Shown piece by piece: positions 23,873 to 32,006 of a stretch of 46,180 bases of DNA. Below the pieces are notes generated by a model. The model was given only the letters and a program-made list of their open reading frames with translations, searched no databases and was not told the DNA's origin. This DNA comes from Halorubrum saccharovorum DSM 1137 (GTDB lineage: Archaea; Halobacteriota; Halobacteria; Halobacteriales; Haloferacaceae), in the NCBI RefSeq assembly GCF_000337915.1, contig NZ_AOJE01000012.1:148408-194587 (forward strand), read 5' to 3'. The translations under genes and the position numbers were made by a program. Position 1 is the stretch's first letter. Every line of letters starts with the position of its first letter.

Positions 23873-24979
23873 ATGCAAGAGCCGGACCTGACCCGTCGAC
23901 AGGTGCTCGCGGGCATCACCGTGACCGGCGGGGCCGGGGCGCTCACCGGGAAGGGCACGATGGCGGTCTTCTCGGACGAGGAAACGTTCACGGGCAACTC
24001 CATCACCGGGGCGGCGAGCACCGCGGGCGCCGGTGTGGTCGAACTGGAAGTCAGCGCCAGTTCGTCCGGCGACGGAGACAGACTCGTCTACACGATCGAT
24101 GTCCCTGATTTGGTCAACAATAATCCGTCGTACGTCTGGGCTCGGCCGGCGACGTGTCCCGAGCCGATCGATGCGGCTGCAGACGTGTACGTCGAGCTCC
24201 GGGCGGAGTGCGGCGACGACGACAGCGCACTCATAGCTGAGGGGACGCTCAAGAGTGTCGTCAACAAACTGCGCGAAGACAACGGAGAGCCGCTGCGCTG
24301 TCAGGAGGGTGACGATGCGCGGTGTTTCCGGCCCGGTGAGAGCGTCGACTTCGTGTTGGATGTAACAGGGTCGAACACTAACGAGGAGTTCGCTTTCGAA
24401 TTCGAGTTCTACGCGGAGCAGTGCCGGTACAACACGGGAACGGACACGCCGTTCGGCCCCTTGAGTCCTTGTGAGCCGACGAACGAGACGGGTGGAAAAG
24501 CGATCAGTTTCATCGCATTCTGTTCCGAGTCCGGCACTCTCACCCCGCAGGTTACCGATATAAATAGCACGGACGATGATGGACCGACATCGGTCGACTG
24601 GGAGACCGACGGCGACGTGGATTACGTAGTCGCAAAATCCGGACAGAATTTCACAGTGTACGATTACCGCGACGACTCTGCGACGAGGGGTACAGTGACC
24701 ACGGGTGGCGATGAAAACGCCGACTTCTACGGTGCGGTGTCGGGAAGTGTCGAAGACGGCTTTGAGCCCGCTGAGGGTGATAGTAGCGGTGACGCGAACA
24801 ACGGTGGAGCGAACGGCTTGTCCGGTCAGAGTAACGAGAAGAGCGGGAAGGGTGGTAATAGCGCATCCTCGGCTCCGGGCGAACTGTCAGCAGATCTCGT
24901 TAGTCAGGACGACTTCCCCGATAGCGGAACGTCGATCAAACTGGAAGAAACCGATAACACGTTCGAGGAAAAGCAATGA
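23873..24979 (+). CDS. TasA-like SipW-dependent exported protein (S6)
   Basis: This 368-residue protein has a twin-arginine signal (DLTRRQVLAGITV) and a SipW-type junction, MAVFSDEETFTGNSITGA. Its host domain is truncated or permuted: VDIPDLVNNNPSYVWA, IAEGTLKSVVNKLREDNGEPL, and an ending FEFEFYAEQCRYNTG matching the family's C-terminal block. It then continues as a Gly/Ser/Asn-rich, probably disordered tail with a small beta unit (SVDWETDGDVDYVVAKSGQNFTVYDY). It overlaps the peptidase gene by ATGA, the tightest substrate-peptidase pairing in the locus. Confidence 0.78.
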   Translation: MQEPDLTRRQVLAGITVTGGAGALTGKGTMAVFSDEETFTGNSITGAASTAGAGVVELEVSASSSGDGDRLVYTIDVPDLVNNNPSYVWARPATCPEPIDAAADVYVELRAECGDDDSALIAEGTLKSVVNKLREDNGEPLRCQEGDDARCFRPGESVDFVLDVTGSNTNEEFAFEFEFYAEQCRYNTGTDTPFGPLSPCEPTNETGGKAISFIAFCSESGTLTPQVTDINSTDDDGPTSVDWETDGDVDYVVAKSGQNFTVYDYRDDSATRGTVTTGGDENADFYGAVSGSVEDGFEPAEGDSSGDANNGGANGLSGQSNEKSGKGGNSASSAPGELSADLVSQDDFPDSGTSIKLEETDNTFEEKQ

Positions 24980-26145
24980 CTGAGACTGATACTTCGACCG
25001 CGACCTCGGACCAAGACGGCAGGGACATCCCCTGGCGGCGGACCGCGAACGTCGTCGGCGTCGCCGTACTCATCGCCATCGTGGTTCCGTTCGTCGTTTT
25101 TGCAGTTCCACAAGTCGTCGGTGCCGACCAGAGCTACGTCGTCCTCTCGGGGAGCATGGAACCGGCGATGAGTCCCGGCGATGTCATCATCGTCAACAGC
25201 GTTCCGGCCTCGGCGATCGAGCGAAACGATGTCATAACGTTCGGGGGGCAGGGAGGGGATACTCCAACGACCCACCGCGTGATCGATGTGGTCGAGCAGG
25301 ATGGCACTACGGCGTTCCGAACGCAAGGTGACGCGAACGAAGATCCAGACGGGTCGCTCGTCACCCCAGACCAACTCCAAGGGAAGGTGCTTTCGCCCGG
25401 CGGCTACCTACTGGTTATTCCGCTCATCGGATACCTCATCAACTTCGCCGGCACGCAATCCGGGTTCGCTCTGTTTGTTGCCTTGCCCGTCTTGTTACTC
25501 GTACTTAACGAGATCTGGAACGTCATCGCCTCGGCTCGTTCAACTCCGAACACCGGTGGCAACTCCAGCGCTGAGACGACGGCCGACGCAGCGGCCGCGA
25601 CCACCGCCGACACCTCCGAAGGAGAGCCGACTGAGCCAAGTAGGGCAGAGACGACCGAAGCAACGGGACAGCACAACAGTACCGCTGCGGCGTCCGACGA
25701 GGCCGATGCGGGGATCAGCTTCACCGCTGCGGAGCTGCAGCTTGGACTGGGAGTGAACGCGGCGTTTCTGGCGTACAGCATCTGGGTGGCGTACAGTCTC
25801 TGGACGGCCTACGACACGGTTGAAACGTGGGCGCTCGGCGTTGCCGGCGGCGTGGGCGCGTCGCTTCTTCTGCTCGGTGGACTGTACGTATTCGGCGGCG
25901 CCGACGACGCGACAGATGAGGCGGAGACCGATTCCGGTTCAATCTCCCAGCAGGACCAGCCCGTACAATCAGCGAACGAGACTGCCGCAACCCACGACAA
26001 CGGAGACATCATAGCTAGAGCCGAGGCGTCCGATGACCCCGTCCCTCAGCGAACCAACGGTGACGGACAAAGGGCGTCTTCTAAAGGCGACGACGGCGAT
26101 TCGGTTGCGGAGACCAGCAGTTCGGGGGGTGAAACCGATGCATAA
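24976..26145 (+). CDS. sipW: SipW-like type I signal peptidase (S26B) with second membrane domain
   Basis: This 389-residue protein contains one TM helix (residues ~25-48), then the S26B catalytic site: Ser60 in VVLSGSMEPAMSPGDVIIV and His100 in DTPTTHRVIDVV, followed by FRTQGDANEDPDGSLV. ER/archaeal-type enzymes of this class use a Ser-His arrangement. A second TM follows at ~144-178. It then extends beyond the family's usual ~190 residues with a Thr/Ala-rich linker, three more hydrophobic helices (~255-310) and an acidic tail. It probably cleaves the A-FSD signals of S1-S7. Its ATG overlaps S6 and its stop overlaps S7. Confidence 0.88.
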   Translation: MTETDTSTATSDQDGRDIPWRRTANVVGVAVLIAIVVPFVVFAVPQVVGADQSYVVLSGSMEPAMSPGDVIIVNSVPASAIERNDVITFGGQGGDTPTTHRVIDVVEQDGTTAFRTQGDANEDPDGSLVTPDQLQGKVLSPGGYLLVIPLIGYLINFAGTQSGFALFVALPVLLLVLNEIWNVIASARSTPNTGGNSSAETTADAAAATTADTSEGEPTEPSRAETTEATGQHNSTAAASDEADAGISFTAAELQLGLGVNAAFLAYSIWVAYSLWTAYDTVETWALGVAGGVGASLLLLGGLYVFGGADDATDEAETDSGSISQQDQPVQSANETAATHDNGDIIARAEASDDPVPQRTNGDGQRASSKGDDGDSVAETSSSGGETDA

Positions 26146-26533
26146 CCGTACACTCCTCTCACTCGTTCTAGCGGTGTTTCTGGTGACAGCTGCGGCCTCA
26201 GGCGGTGCGACGGTCGGTATTCTCTCCGACAGCGAGACGGTTTCAAGTACGCTCTCTGTTGAGAACTCTTCGGAGCCGGTCGAGATTACCAACACCTCTA
26301 CCAACACCTCTACCAACACCTCTACCAACACCTCTACCAACACCTCTACCAACACCTCTACCAACACCTCTACCAACACCTCTACCAACACCTCTACCAA
26401 CACCTCGACTCAGATCACAGACGCAAACGAGACAACTGACAAGACCGGAACTGAGAATTTGGCGACACCGACTTCAGCCGAGGTGTCGACGAACAAGGCC
26501 ACACAGCATACGTCGTATGATGGACTAGACTAG
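26138..26533 (+). CDS. Small SipW-type exported protein with NTST repeat (S7)
   Basis: I start at the ATG at 26138, which overlaps the peptidase stop by 8 bp; earlier in-frame codons lie inside the peptidase gene. The 131-residue product has an N-terminal hydrophobic signal ([18 protein letters not shown]) and [16 protein letters not shown], a clear SipW-type junction without twin arginines. The rest is ten perfect NTST units (residues ~52-91) and a Thr-rich tail. Each NTS is an N-glycosylation sequon, so the mature protein would be a densely glycosylated, extended stalk. The N-terminal SAV-type strand might copolymerise with the TasA-like subunits (inference). Confidence 0.72.
   Translation: MHNRTLLSLVLAVFLVTAAASGGATVGILSDSETVSSTLSVENSSEPVEITNTSTNTSTNTSTNTSTNTSTNTSTNTSTNTSTNTSTNTSTQITDANETTDKTGTENLATPTSAEVSTNKATQHTSYDGLD
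26291..26410 (+). repeat. Ten 12-bp tandem repeats encoding NTST
   Basis: Nine consecutive exact copies of AACACCTCTACC and one variant (AACACCTCGACT) run with no interruption. The unit is a multiple of three, so copy-number change would alter protein length without a frameshift. Perfect identity, including wobble positions, points to recent expansion. Confidence 0.92.
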
Positions 26534-27066
26534 TCTTCGGTACCCGATTTAGAAGATAAATTCGAGGCAGAAAATGGGTATAATGAGGAGGCGACTAATT
26601 CAGATGGCTCAATGAACTCCGTCAGAGGACCCAAACTGTGGGCTAGCAAACCCGACATCACGGTGCATCCCTAACGCGAATTGAAGAACGACTTGGCCAC
26701 GTAGACCGACAGTAAACGAGGAAGTCGGATAGCAGTCGACATCGTCAGGAGATCCAGACAGTACGACGAGAGCGAGTGACGCTTGCCTGCAGTCATCGAT
26801 GAAATGCCGATGACGATGCCAGAATGATTGAGTCACGTACAGGGTGGACACAGTACGATCAAATACAGTGTGATTGATTCTTTTCAAGAGGGACTTCCCA
26901 GATAGTATCTCAGAATGTTATTCTAGCGCAACGAGGAACTGTTAGTTATGTCTGATAAAATAAATTATCAGACTAACAATAATGCCCTTTTATATTGAGG
27001 CTGTCCGAATTACGATCCAGGTTCTGTCAACCATAATGAATAAACTCCGAGAGGACAAATGTAAGA
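26534..27066. other. 533-bp AT-rich gap with promoter of the right-hand regulator
   Basis: No supportable gene is present; a 92-codon minus frame (26609-26887) has no haloarchaeal character. The right end holds a dyad (26951-26972) and a TATA box TTTATATT (26988-26996) for the gene at 27067. Confidence 0.55.
26951..26972. promoter_or_regulatory. Dyad operator candidate before the right-hand regulator
   Basis: TCTGATAA (26951-26958) and TTATCAGA (26965-26972) are perfect inverted repeats 6 bp apart, extended outward by GTTAG (26941-26945, across a 5-nt bulge) and CTAAC (26973-26977). The dyad lies 16 bp before the TATA box, the position expected for an activator or autoregulator. Confidence 0.55.
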
Positions 27067-27660
27067 ATGAATATACCACTTGTCAGTGATACAGAAAATG
27101 AACCGAACGCAGACACGAGTAAATTATCCAGAAACGATATATTTGACCTGTTATCCAACCGACGACGGCGGTTCGTTGTCCATGCGCTCAAACGCATGGA
27201 AGAACCGGTTGAGCTCGCTGAGCTTTCCACGTATGTTGCCGCGTGGGAAATGGAAACGGAACCAGAAGAGATCGATCACGAAGATCGACGGAGCGTGTAC
27301 GTAACTCTCAGGCGGACACATCTTCCAAAAATGGATGAAAAAAATGTGATTCAATTCAATAAGTCAGAGAAAACCGTTCAATCTACAGAAATTTTGGATA
27401 ATATAGATGTACACATCGAAGTTCTCCATGGAAAAGAGATTCCTTGGAGTCTGTATTATATCGGACTCGCAGTTGTTAGTGTCTTATTACTGGTTGCCGT
27501 CGTTACAGAGGCACCAATATTCGATGCGTTCAAACCGATTCACGTAGGTGGGTTCACTGCAATTACATATGGATTATCCGCTGTCGCTCACCGTATTGTG
27601 GAACGGCACAGTCGACTGGGTGCAACACCAAAACCGCCCGAACTCTATCAGGTGAAGTAG
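27067..27660 (+). CDS. Membrane-anchored winged-helix regulator (DUF7344-like), right copy
   Basis: This 197-residue protein has a winged-helix domain (~20-115): IFDLLSNRRRRFVVHALKRMEEPVELAELSTYV, DRRSVYVTLRRTHLPKMDEKNVIQF. Two hydrophobic helices follow (~128-180). The order and key positions match the protein at 14079-14621, so the two are paralogues placed at either end of the surface-protein locus. A strong dyad and TATA box precede it. Codon use is notably AT-rich for a haloarchaeon, supporting an accessory origin. It probably senses an envelope or membrane state and controls the locus (inference). Confidence 0.78.
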   Translation: MNIPLVSDTENEPNADTSKLSRNDIFDLLSNRRRRFVVHALKRMEEPVELAELSTYVAAWEMETEPEEIDHEDRRSVYVTLRRTHLPKMDEKNVIQFNKSEKTVQSTEILDNIDVHIEVLHGKEIPWSLYYIGLAVVSVLLLVAVVTEAPIFDAFKPIHVGGFTAITYGLSAVAHRIVERHSRLGATPKPPELYQVK

Positions 27661-27701
27661 CCGACAAACACGCTATTGAAGTAGTTTCCAGTTCGTCCGT
27701 T

Positions 27702-28952
27702 CTATAACTCTACCCGCTCTCCCAGTTCCGGCGCGCTCGCCGCCAACCCGTCCGCCCGGAGGTCCGCCGCGAACGCCTCGCAGCGGTCGCCGTGGTTCAC
27801 GAGCACCCGAGATCCCCGGTACGAGTCCAGGAACGCCTCTAGCCCCCCGCGGTCGGCGTGCGCGGAGAAGTCGTACGACTCCACCCGGGCGCTCACGGGA
27901 CGCACGGTCCCGTTTATCGCCAGCCGCCCGTGGTCCTGTAGCTCCCGCCCGGGCGTCCCCTCTACCTGATACCCCGTCAGTGTTACCGCGTTGGTCGGAC
28001 TCCCCCGGATCTCCGGGAGGTACGAGTGAACCGGGCCGCCGGCGAGCATCCCCGAGGTGGTGATTATGAGTTCGTTGTCACTGGCGATCCGCTCGCGCTG
28101 GCCGTCGCGACCGGTGACGAAGCGCGCGGCGCCTTTCGCCCGGCGGAGCGCCTCCGAGTCGCGGAGGAACTCGGGATGCCGGCGGACCAGCCGCGTCACC
28201 GCTTTCCCCATCCCGTCGACGTAGGGTGTCAGGTCGTTGGCGTCGGCGACGAGCATCAGCTCCTGGGTCCGCCCGATCGCGAACGCGGGCGCGACGACGG
28301 CCCCGCCCTCCCAGATCGTCGCCCGGACGCGCTCGGCCCAGCGGTCCTCGACGGCGCGGCGGTCGTCGTGGGTCACGTCCGCGTACGTCGACTCGCAGAT
28401 CACGGCGTCGGCGTCGGGGCGGGCGGTCGTACCGGCGACCAGCCGCTGGTCGTCGGTGTGGAAGTCGCCGGTGTAGAGGAGCCGGGTGTCCCCGTCGTCG
28501 ATCAGGACGTGCGCGGAGCCGGGGATGTGGCCGGCGTCGAACAGCGTCACCTCGTACCCGCCGCCGGCGACGCCGCCCGCGACCGCGAACGGCTCCTCGT
28601 AGGCGTGCCGCTCCTCGACTTCGCCGAGCCGCGCGACGTGCTCCTCCGAGAAGGGACAGAGGGGGCTGTTACCGCGGAGCTTCAGCGTGTCGCGCGCCAG
28701 CGTTCGAGTGAGATCCGCGGTCGGCGGCGTCCAGTGGATCGCGGGCCGTCGGTCCCCTTTCAGGAGGGCCGGAACTGCGCCGACGTGGTCGAGGTGGCCG
28801 TGCGAGACCACCACCGCGTCGGGCTCGGGGTCGCGGAGGGGATACTGCGGGGGATCCGCGGTCAGCAGGCCGTAATCCAAGAGCAGTGAATCGTCGACGA
28901 GGACCGCGCTCCGACCCACCTCGCGGGCGCCGCCGAGGAACTCGACCTCCAT
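27702..28952 (-). CDS. Beta-CASP metallo-beta-lactamase ribonuclease
   Basis: This 416-residue nuclease of the MBL/beta-CASP superfamily has all the metal and catalytic motifs: HGHLDHVG (residues ~51-58), the histidine in DAGHIPGSAH (~139), the aspartate in YTGDFHT (~157), beta-CASP motif A CESTY (~187), motif B in APAFAIGRTQE (~220), and motif C histidines in DFSAHADRGG and VNHGD near the C-terminus. No KH domains precede it, so it is the shorter type related to RNase J and CPSF-like exonucleases. It is the last gene of the priS-GINS-DUF998 unit (25 bp gap) and probably functions in RNA processing or decay. Confidence 0.88.
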   Translation of the reverse strand: MEVEFLGGAREVGRSAVLVDDSLLLDYGLLTADPPQYPLRDPEPDAVVVSHGHLDHVGAVPALLKGDRRPAIHWTPPTADLTRTLARDTLKLRGNSPLCPFSEEHVARLGEVEERHAYEEPFAVAGGVAGGGYEVTLFDAGHIPGSAHVLIDDGDTRLLYTGDFHTDDQRLVAGTTARPDADAVICESTYADVTHDDRRAVEDRWAERVRATIWEGGAVVAPAFAIGRTQELMLVADANDLTPYVDGMGKAVTRLVRRHPEFLRDSEALRRAKGAARFVTGRDGQRERIASDNELIITTSGMLAGGPVHSYLPEIRGSPTNAVTLTGYQVEGTPGRELQDHGRLAINGTVRPVSARVESYDFSAHADRGGLEAFLDSYRGSRVLVNHGDRCEAFAADLRADGLAASAPELGERVEL

Positions 28953-28977
28953 CGCCCGTGGCTACGCGTCCGCGGCG

Positions 28978-29616
28978 TTAGTGCTCGTCGGTCCCGGCGT
29001 CTCCGGATCGCGTCTCCACCGAGTCGAAAACCGCCCCGAGGACCGGCAGGGGACCGAGCGCCCACACCCACCCCGCGAGCATGAGCGCCCCCGGAAGCTC
29101 CGGGAGCGCGAGCCCGGACACCGGCCACCACCCCGCGACGAACGTCGCCCAGACGGCGACGTGAATCGGGACGAACGCGAGGACGACGCGCCCGGTCGCC
29201 GTCCCGCGCCGCGCGAGGCCGTCGACGGCGAACGCGACCGTGACGAGGACGTAAAAGCCGGCCGCGGCCGGGGCGTGGAGCGGCTCCGTGAGGTCGAAGA
29301 CCCCCACGCCGGCCATCGCGACCATCGCGAGCGCGAGGACCCCCGCGCGGACCGCGGCGATCGCCCCGTGCCGCGTCACCGACCGCCAGAGGCCAACGGC
29401 GTAGCCGACCCCCGCGGCGCCGCCGAGGATGAGCCCCCGGTTGAACACGGCTGCGCTCCGGCCGCGAACTCCCAGATCGGAGAGCGCGTCGGCCGTCCAC
29501 GAGAAGGTCGGGTCGAGGAGGATCGCGACCGCGATGCCGCCGAGCGCCAGGAGGGTGGCCGCGGCGCCGAACGCCCGCGCGGCTGCGGGACCGTCGACGG
29601 CATCGGCGGCGGACAT
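28978..29616 (-). CDS. DUF998 family membrane protein
   Basis: This 212-residue, six-TM protein carries the DUF998 signature ALSDLGVRG in the first loop (residues ~44-52), followed by helices beginning FNRGLILGGAAGVGYA. The cytoplasmic C-terminus is short and charged. No biochemical role is established for the family. It lies 12 bp after the GINS gene and 25 bp before the beta-CASP gene, so cotranscription is likely. Its function need not be related to replication. Confidence 0.8.
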   Translation of the reverse strand: MSAADAVDGPAAARAFGAAATLLALGGIAVAILLDPTFSWTADALSDLGVRGRSAAVFNRGLILGGAAGVGYAVGLWRSVTRHGAIAAVRAGVLALAMVAMAGVGVFDLTEPLHAPAAAGFYVLVTVAFAVDGLARRGTATGRVVLAFVPIHVAVWATFVAGWWPVSGLALPELPGALMLAGWVWALGPLPVLGAVFDSVETRSGDAGTDEH

Positions 29617-29628
29617 CGGAAATCGACC

Positions 29629-30768
29629 TCAGTCGAGTCGCTCCGCGGCGTCCCGCTGGACCAGCGGGTCCGCGTTCTCCGCGGGGAGGGTGACGACGTC
29701 CTCACTCGCGAGGTCGTACTCCCGCTCGTCGACGCCGAATATCGACCCCACGTCGCGGGTGATCCTGACCGTGGCGCGATCGGTGGCGTCGTCGTCGGCT
29801 GACGTGTCGTCGGCTGACGTGTCGGCGGCTGACGTGTCGGCGGCGGCGTCAGCGGCGGATCGACCGTTCCCGGAACCGGCGTCGCTCACGGTCGGTCCAT
29901 CGGTCGCGTCCGCGTCCGGCGCTCCGGGGGGGGCCGGTTCCGGTGGGACCTCGGTCGGACCGCCGGGAGCGGTCGTGTCGGTCCCTCCGGTCGAACCGGA
30001 GGGCGCTGGCGCGCCGCCGTCGGTCGTGGCGTCGAGGGCGTCCGCAACCTCCTCGTCCGAACCGCCCATGGCGCCCGCGAGCGCGTCGGTGCTCCCCTCG
30101 GGCTCCCCGCTCCCCGCACTCCCGCCGCCGTCGCCCGGTGGCGTTTCGGTCGGCGTTTCGGTCGGCGTTTCGGTCGGCGTTTCGGGATCCGGCGCGGTCG
30201 GCGTCGGGTCCGCGGCGGCGGTCTCGTCTGCGGTCGGGGGCGAGTCCGTCGCGTTCGTCGGGTCCGCCCCCTCGATCGCGTCCTTCGCGCCTTCGGGCGT
30301 CGCCTCTCCTCCGGGCGTCGGTCCCCCTCCCGCTGGCCCCGCGCCTTCCGTCTGCGCCGAGCCGGGCGACGACGGGGGCGTCTCGCCGGCGAGCACGTCG
30401 AGCACGCGCGACTTGTTGTCGCTGATCCGGTCGACCAGGTCGTCGAACAGCTGTCGTTCCTCCGTGGTCATGCCGTCGGCGTCGACGGGCATGTCCGCCG
30501 CCGCGAACGACGCGAGCTTGACGACCTTGCCGACGCGGCGCTCGTACAGCGCCTCCGCGACCTCCTCGGCGGTCTCGATCTCGTCAGACATCCGGCGCAC
30601 GTCGTCGTCGGAGAACGGCTTGTCGACCTGCTCGGCGCGGCGGTCGCGGGCCGCGCGGAGATCGGCGACGTAGGCGGCCACGTCGTCGTAAAAGGAGTCC
30701 CGCAGGTGTTGGAGGCTGTCCTTGCGGCGTTCCTTCGCTTGGGCCGATCTGAGCTCGTCGAGTTTCAT
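29629..30768 (-). CDS. Archaeal GINS complex subunit (Gins51-like)
   Basis: The N-terminal ~135 residues ([38 protein letters not shown]...) form the all-helical A domain of archaeal Gins51/Sld5-type subunits. The last ~45 residues ([41 protein letters not shown]) are the small beta B domain, in the A-B order typical of Gins51. Between them is a ~190-residue disordered Pro/Thr/Asp-rich linker with TETP and SADDT repeats, much longer than in non-halophilic archaea. GINS tethers MCM helicase and primase at the fork. The start overlaps the primase gene stop by ATGA. Confidence 0.88.
   Translation of the reverse strand: MKLDELRSAQAKERRKDSLQHLRDSFYDDVAAYVADLRAARDRRAEQVDKPFSDDDVRRMSDEIETAEEVAEALYERRVGKVVKLASFAAADMPVDADGMTTEERQLFDDLVDRISDNKSRVLDVLAGETPPSSPGSAQTEGAGPAGGGPTPGGEATPEGAKDAIEGADPTNATDSPPTADETAAADPTPTAPDPETPTETPTETPTETPPGDGGGSAGSGEPEGSTDALAGAMGGSDEEVADALDATTDGGAPAPSGSTGGTDTTAPGGPTEVPPEPAPPGAPDADATDGPTVSDAGSGNGRSAADAAADTSAADTSADDTSADDDATDRATVRITRDVGSIFGVDEREYDLASEDVVTLPAENADPLVQRDAAERLD
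30139..30184 (-). repeat. 12-bp repeats in the GINS linker
   Basis: The unit GCGTTTCGGTCG occurs almost four times in succession, encoding TETP repeats in the disordered linker. A second repeat (GGCTGACGTGTCG-type units, ~29799-29850) lies nearby. Both look like slippage-expanded spacer sequence. Confidence 0.7.
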
Positions 30769-31928
30769 CGTTCGGGGGCTTTCCGCGCCTCGCCGCGGGC
30801 CATGAGGAAGACCCCCGCGAACTCGGGCACGGTGTTTCTACCGGGTTCAACTCTAACGCGCTCGCCGTTTAATTCTACCGTCCGATCGACGTCGGTCTCG
30901 ATCCGGATGTCGCGTCCGACGAACCGGTCAGGGACCGCGTCCCGGAGCGGGTCGAACCCGTCGAGTCCGCCGCGCTCGATCGGCGTGACGACGAGCCCGG
31001 AGCCGCCGTGGAGCGTGCCCGGGAGCCGGATGAGCCGCCGGGTGTCGGTGGTGACCGGCTCGTCTATCGGCGCGGTGTCGGTCGCGGCCACGCGCGCGGC
31101 GAGCGCGGAGACGAGCCGGCGGACGCCCGGACCCCCGGCCTCGACGTTGCCTTCCCGGACCGCGGTGGGGTTGCGTTCGAAGGCGCCGAGGATCGTCTCC
31201 GCGCGTCCCTCCCCGATCCCCTCGAGCTCCATCAGGCGCTCGCGGGCGGCGTCCTCGTCCATGTCGCGGAGGTCGTCGGCGTACTCGATCAGCGCCTCGT
31301 GGACGCGCGCGCCCCAGCCACCCTCGGTGCGGAGGACGCGCTTGGTCGTCCCGCGCTCGGAGACGGTCCGGATCAGCCCCTCGGTGTCGAGGTCGATCGC
31401 GCGGACGTAGTCGACGATCTCGCGGCGCGCGTCGCTGTTCAGCTCTCGAACGCTCTCGTCGCGGACGTGAACGTGATAGCCGCGGCCGCCGGAGAAGACG
31501 ACGGTGAGGTCGTCGAACGCGAAGTCGTCGTCGAGGAAGTCGAGGAGCCGCAGGAGGGCCCGCTTGCACTCGGCGAGCATCGCGGGGTACGAGGTGGTCT
31601 CCGGGTCCACGCCGGGGAGGTGGTCGGCGTCGAGGTCGAAGACGAGGTCGGCGGAGCGCCACCCCTTCTGCGACATCGTCGACGCGCCGGGGTCGTCGTA
31701 GCGGGCGGCCGAGAAGTACGCGTGCCGGGGCGCGTTGTCCGCGAAGAACGTGTCCACGTCGCCGAGGTCGTACAGCGACTGGTGCCGGAGCATCGTCGTG
31801 CCCGACCCCGGGGTCCACGGGATGTGGCCCCACTCGCGGAGGTTCGCGTCCGGCGGGAGCGCCGGCGAGGCCCGGCGGTAGTAGTCGCCGAACCGGCCCT
31901 TGAGGTACTCGCGCGTCCGGTCGTCCAT
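30765..31928 (-). CDS. priS: DNA primase catalytic subunit PriS
   Basis: The open frame extends to 32285, but the conserved start is [19 protein letters not shown] (ATG at 31928), giving the normal ~387 residues. The catalytic acidic pair is in [13 protein letters not shown] (near residue 96). [10 protein letters not shown] (near 150), containing the second active-site element, and [14 protein letters not shown] (near 310) are also family-diagnostic. PriS makes RNA/DNA primers with PriL. The gene begins downstream of the structured repeat at 32007-32358, whose TATA-like GTTTATAAGT on the minus strand could be its promoter. It overlaps the GINS gene by ATGA. Confidence 0.93.
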   Translation of the reverse strand: MDDRTREYLKGRFGDYYRRASPALPPDANLREWGHIPWTPGSGTTMLRHQSLYDLGDVDTFFADNAPRHAYFSAARYDDPGASTMSQKGWRSADLVFDLDADHLPGVDPETTSYPAMLAECKRALLRLLDFLDDDFAFDDLTVVFSGGRGYHVHVRDESVRELNSDARREIVDYVRAIDLDTEGLIRTVSERGTTKRVLRTEGGWGARVHEALIEYADDLRDMDEDAARERLMELEGIGEGRAETILGAFERNPTAVREGNVEAGGPGVRRLVSALAARVAATDTAPIDEPVTTDTRRLIRLPGTLHGGSGLVVTPIERGGLDGFDPLRDAVPDRFVGRDIRIETDVDRTVELNGERVRVEPGRNTVPEFAGVFLMARGEARKAPER

Positions 31929-32006
31929 CGTCTCATCGGGTACCGGCGGTCGACGTATCAACGTATCGTTCCGGGCGAGCGCGGAGCGCGAGAGGGGCGC
32001 CGACCA

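Noticed and set aside
26291-26410. CRISPR-like array
   Set aside because: The 12-bp units are contiguous without spacers and encode NTST in frame with a signal-peptide protein.
26609-26887. 92-codon minus-strand ORF after S7
   Set aside because: No haloarchaeal composition, no promoter, no recognisable motif. Likely chance in AT-richer DNA.
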